NCBI RefSeq assembly: GCF_026151205.1
Contig: NC_087080.1
Coordinates: 15,137,337-15,201,336 of the forward strand
Direction of reading: 5' to 3'
DNA length: 64,000 nucleotides
DNA from: Bolinopsis microptera
Lineage: Eukaryota > Ctenophora > Tentaculata > Lobata > Bolinopsidae
The translations under genes and the position numbers were made by a program. Under the pieces are notes generated by a model. It was not told where the DNA came from. It did no database searches and saw only the letters and a program-made list of their open reading frames with translations. Shown here piece by piece: positions 61,540 through 64,000 of this stretch (positions are counted from its first letter, which is position 1; each line of letters opens with the position of its first letter).

Positions 61540-63345
61540 TCTCCAATGACCCAAACAGTCAGGATCTGAACTAGTAGACCTGAGGTATATAATAGCCCCT
61601 ATATATGCCAGGTGCCAAGGATGTATTTAAACCTTAAAAACATATTACCATACTTATCTCACTGCCGGAAACTACCGAGTATCAATTTATTTTCCGGCGT
61701 GGACACAATAAGAAAGTGCTTACAGTCCGACTATAAAATGCTTAACTGTGTTTATTCCCTATCTCAAGTTTCACCAATTTTCCGCTCTGCGAGCAGCAGT
61801 CACTGGTTGGTTGGTATATTGTGTGAGCATTGCTGTAGAATCTTCTGCTGGACAGAGTCCCGTTGAAAATATTTATATTGACTTTAAAATGGCTCTTCCA
61901 GATCCAGTCTTAACCTTAAATTAGGCACAATTTACTTACTTTTGAAACTGTCATTAAACTTGTATGGTTGATGCCCATTGATTTCAAGCTGGCTATTTTT
62001 TGAAATTATAGATAATTGAGGATGTCTAGCCCTTATAAAACAGTAATCTTTTCTTACGAACAGAATCCTACTCTCCTTCCCTCTAACCTCACCACCACCA
62101 CCTTAAGATCCTTCATCAACTTTTGCCTCGATGCAACTCCTACCTCCAATTTTATGGCTCCCAATACGAAGGTGGCACCATGGGTTCCCCTTGCCGAGAT
62201 AGAGTCCTTAGCCCTCTCCTCGTGTCTTGAGTCCTGACCCCCTAATATCTACTACCACTTCGTTTACGAAGGCCTCGGATCCTTCAGAGACAGACAACAC
62301 GCAGAATCCTATTTCACCTTCCTCAACTTCCTCACCGAAGACCTCAAATTCTCCCAAGAACACGAATCTCTAGGCTGCCAAGTTTCAACAAAATAATTAA
62401 TATTGCAAGTTTTATATAGTGACCACAGATTTAATGACAGCTGAAACCTTCCTCAATGGCCGGTGCTTGATTCTTTGACTGAAGATATTTCGACCTACGA
62501 GTGGCATTTGGATTTCTCTCTGATGAACAAAAGCAAACGAACTGGTACATTAAGTGAGACAGGGAAGATAGTAGGAGTGTGGAATGGGAGAGCCTTGCTC
62601 ACAAGATTTGCCTAATCGCTATTGTACTATTTCACTCCAAATCCTTGTAGCCCCTCTTTAACCTTTTACCCATTGTTTTATGAACGATTACGTGATTAAA
62701 GGGGAAGCAGAGAATCTGTGCGTGTGTCCCGAACAAGGTGTGTGGCATTGCAACTAGGTAACTTACTTGAGACTGTTCTCCAATGACCCAAACAGTCAGG
62801 ATCTGAACTAGTAGACCTGAGGTATATAATAGCCCCTATATATGCCAGGTGCCAAGGATGTATTTAAACCTTAAAAACATATTACCATACTTATCTCACT
62901 GCCGGAAACTACCGAGTATCAATTTATTTTACAGTCCGACTATAAACTGCTTAACTGTGTTCATTCCCTATCTCAAGTTTCAACCAATTTTTCGCTCTGC
63001 GAGCAGCAGTCACTGGTTGGTATGTTGTGTGAGCATTGCTGTAGAATCTTCTGCTGGAGTCTGGACAGAATTCCGTTGGAAATATTGAAATTGACTTTAA
63101 AATGGCTCTTCCAGATCCAGTCTTAACCTTAAATTAGGCACAACTTACTTACTTTTGAAACTTTCATTATAAGCTTGTATGGTTGACCTCAAGCTGGCCG
63201 TTTTTGAAACTACGGATAGTAAAGGATATACAGTGGCTGTAAATTAATCTTCTGCTCGACAGAATGCCGCGGTTGGAAATGTTAAAATTGGCCCTAAAAC
63301 TCAAAAATAGCTCTTCCAGATCCAGTCTTAACCTTAAAGTTAAAG
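61540..63345. repeat. Duplicated repeat block (two ~0.5 kb copies around PLE copy 3)
   Basis: The block from gttctccaatgacccaaaca through tatgccaggtgccaaggatg to gctcttccagatccagtctt occurs at 61540-62020 and again at 62774-63230 in direct orientation. The aatcttctgctggacag repeat family forms its end. The short frames starting MPRMYLNLKNILPYLSHCRK are repeat products. Confidence 0.75.
62030..62420 (+). pseudogene. Penelope-like element, copy 3 fragment
   Basis: Matches 34995-35370: LTTTTLRSFINFCLDATPTS then a damaged MGSPL box and NFLTEDLKFSQEHES. Deletions remove part of the catalytic region. It passes directly into the 3' tail without the 345-bp insert of copy 1. Confidence 0.7.
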
Positions 63346-63885
63346 TTAAACTTGATAGTGTTCACGACAGGCTGAGCGCCGCCCAGTAACCATCAAGGAT
63401 CACAGTTCCCCTTTAGTTCCCCTTTACAGATTGTTCCATTCTTTCGTTAGTATATATAAGCTATAATAGGGCTTCTTCGGTCGGCCTCTTTGTGCTGACT
63501 TTTTTTCTTCTTTTTAAAAGACAGGCTCGACAGATGCTTAAATGGTCCACGAAAGGTTAGCATTAAATAGTATAGTTATACTATTTTGAACGGTGTGAAT
63601 TTGTCTTGTTACAAAATATATAGTAACATAGATACAAATTCACTGGACCTGTTTCATCACTCAAAGTAAAATGATGTTATTGATATTGTGATGTTTAAAA
63701 CAACAGCTTTTATTAAACCTGTTCATTCCTCGCAAAAATAGCTCTCATAGGGAAGTGACAACACGTGAACTTGTTTTCTTGTATAATTATAAGCTTTACA
63801 TGGAATTATGGGACCATAAAAAGATTATCCGGCTCCAAGCGCAGTCATTAACGAATTATAGCGGAGAGCACTTTCTACTCTCTAG
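63346..63885. other. Non-coding stretch
   Basis: Only a short dispersed-repeat fragment (caggctgagcgccgcccagt) near 63370 is recognisable. Otherwise AT-rich, with no supported gene until the exon candidate at the window edge. Confidence 0.4.
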
Positions 63886-64000
63886 GCAGGAAAAGCTGCT
63901 CTGGAAATATCATTTATTACAAGAGCTGCAGCTATATTTGATAATGGAGAATTAATTGTACTCATGCACTGTTCGGCGGACAGTGTCCGCGCGGTATCTA
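63886..64000 (+). CDS. Possible exon cut by the window end
   Basis: A good acceptor (ctttctactctctag) is followed by a frame open to the last base. It reads AGKAALEISFITRAAAIFDN, then GELIVLMHCSADSV. The composition is coding-like, unlike the AT-driven frames around it. The GK followed by a hydrophobic strand faintly recalls a P-loop NTPase, but the Ser/Thr after GK is missing. Not identifiable without the downstream sequence. Confidence 0.35.

Overview
The window is nuclear DNA of a multicellular animal. Genes are split by GT-AG introns. It is AT-rich and crowded with transposon relics and simple repeats. It encodes a mitochondrial complex I subunit, a CTR-type copper transporter, an Ig I-set protein and a large LDLa-module GPCR whose seven-helix part looks like the LGR/relaxin receptor group. 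TTAGGG/CCCTAA runs fit the metazoan telomere repeat. An invertebrate is likely and a cnidarian plausible, but nothing here proves a phylum. No prokaryotic operon, CRISPR array or plasmid feature was seen.

Layout. 1-730: two exons of a Cys-containing repeat protein with a DDTDxRxGGC signature. 730-8150: non-coding and repeats, with a TTAA-flanked MITE (2427-3088) and a 2.3 kb inverted-repeat element built from a ~177 bp unit (5301-7588). 8148-8477: NDUFS6. 8965-20093: a well-resolved multi-exon gene for a low-complexity, acidic/Ser-rich protein. Its introns hold a 26-bp array and a ~29-unit array of the palindrome TCACGTGA. 21036-21659: an uncharacterised single-exon ORF. 22920-24026 (minus): CTR-family copper transporter. 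26597-31813: TA-flanked inverted-repeat structure enclosing a dead LINE RNase H fragment and a tRNA-like sequence.

31800-63350 is a transposon-rich mosaic. It contains one intact LDLa-GPCR gene (41844-45240, minus) and two broken 5' copies of it (33027-33882 and 51266-51770). Each copy abuts the same Penelope-like element (PLE) sequence, so these are duplicated blocks rather than independent insertions. An Ig-domain gene (37211-38620) sits between the blocks. A hAT-type MITE occurs three times. One copy, with a clean 8-bp target duplication, splits a LINE reverse transcriptase (55650-57983). Another abuts a truncated GPCR copy. A 378-bp MITE with a 10-bp target duplication (50223-50600) carries telomere-like repeats, and a related sequence without the insertion lies nearby. 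The last 5 kb are PLE copies interrupted by a 477-bp pure (GA)n tract and a 28-bp satellite.

The host genes look functionally unrelated to one another. The main story is duplication and transposon-driven reshuffling around the GPCR locus, plus several uncharacterised proteins and repeat arrays. Splice sites were assigned by eye from consensus and reading-frame phase, without transcript data.
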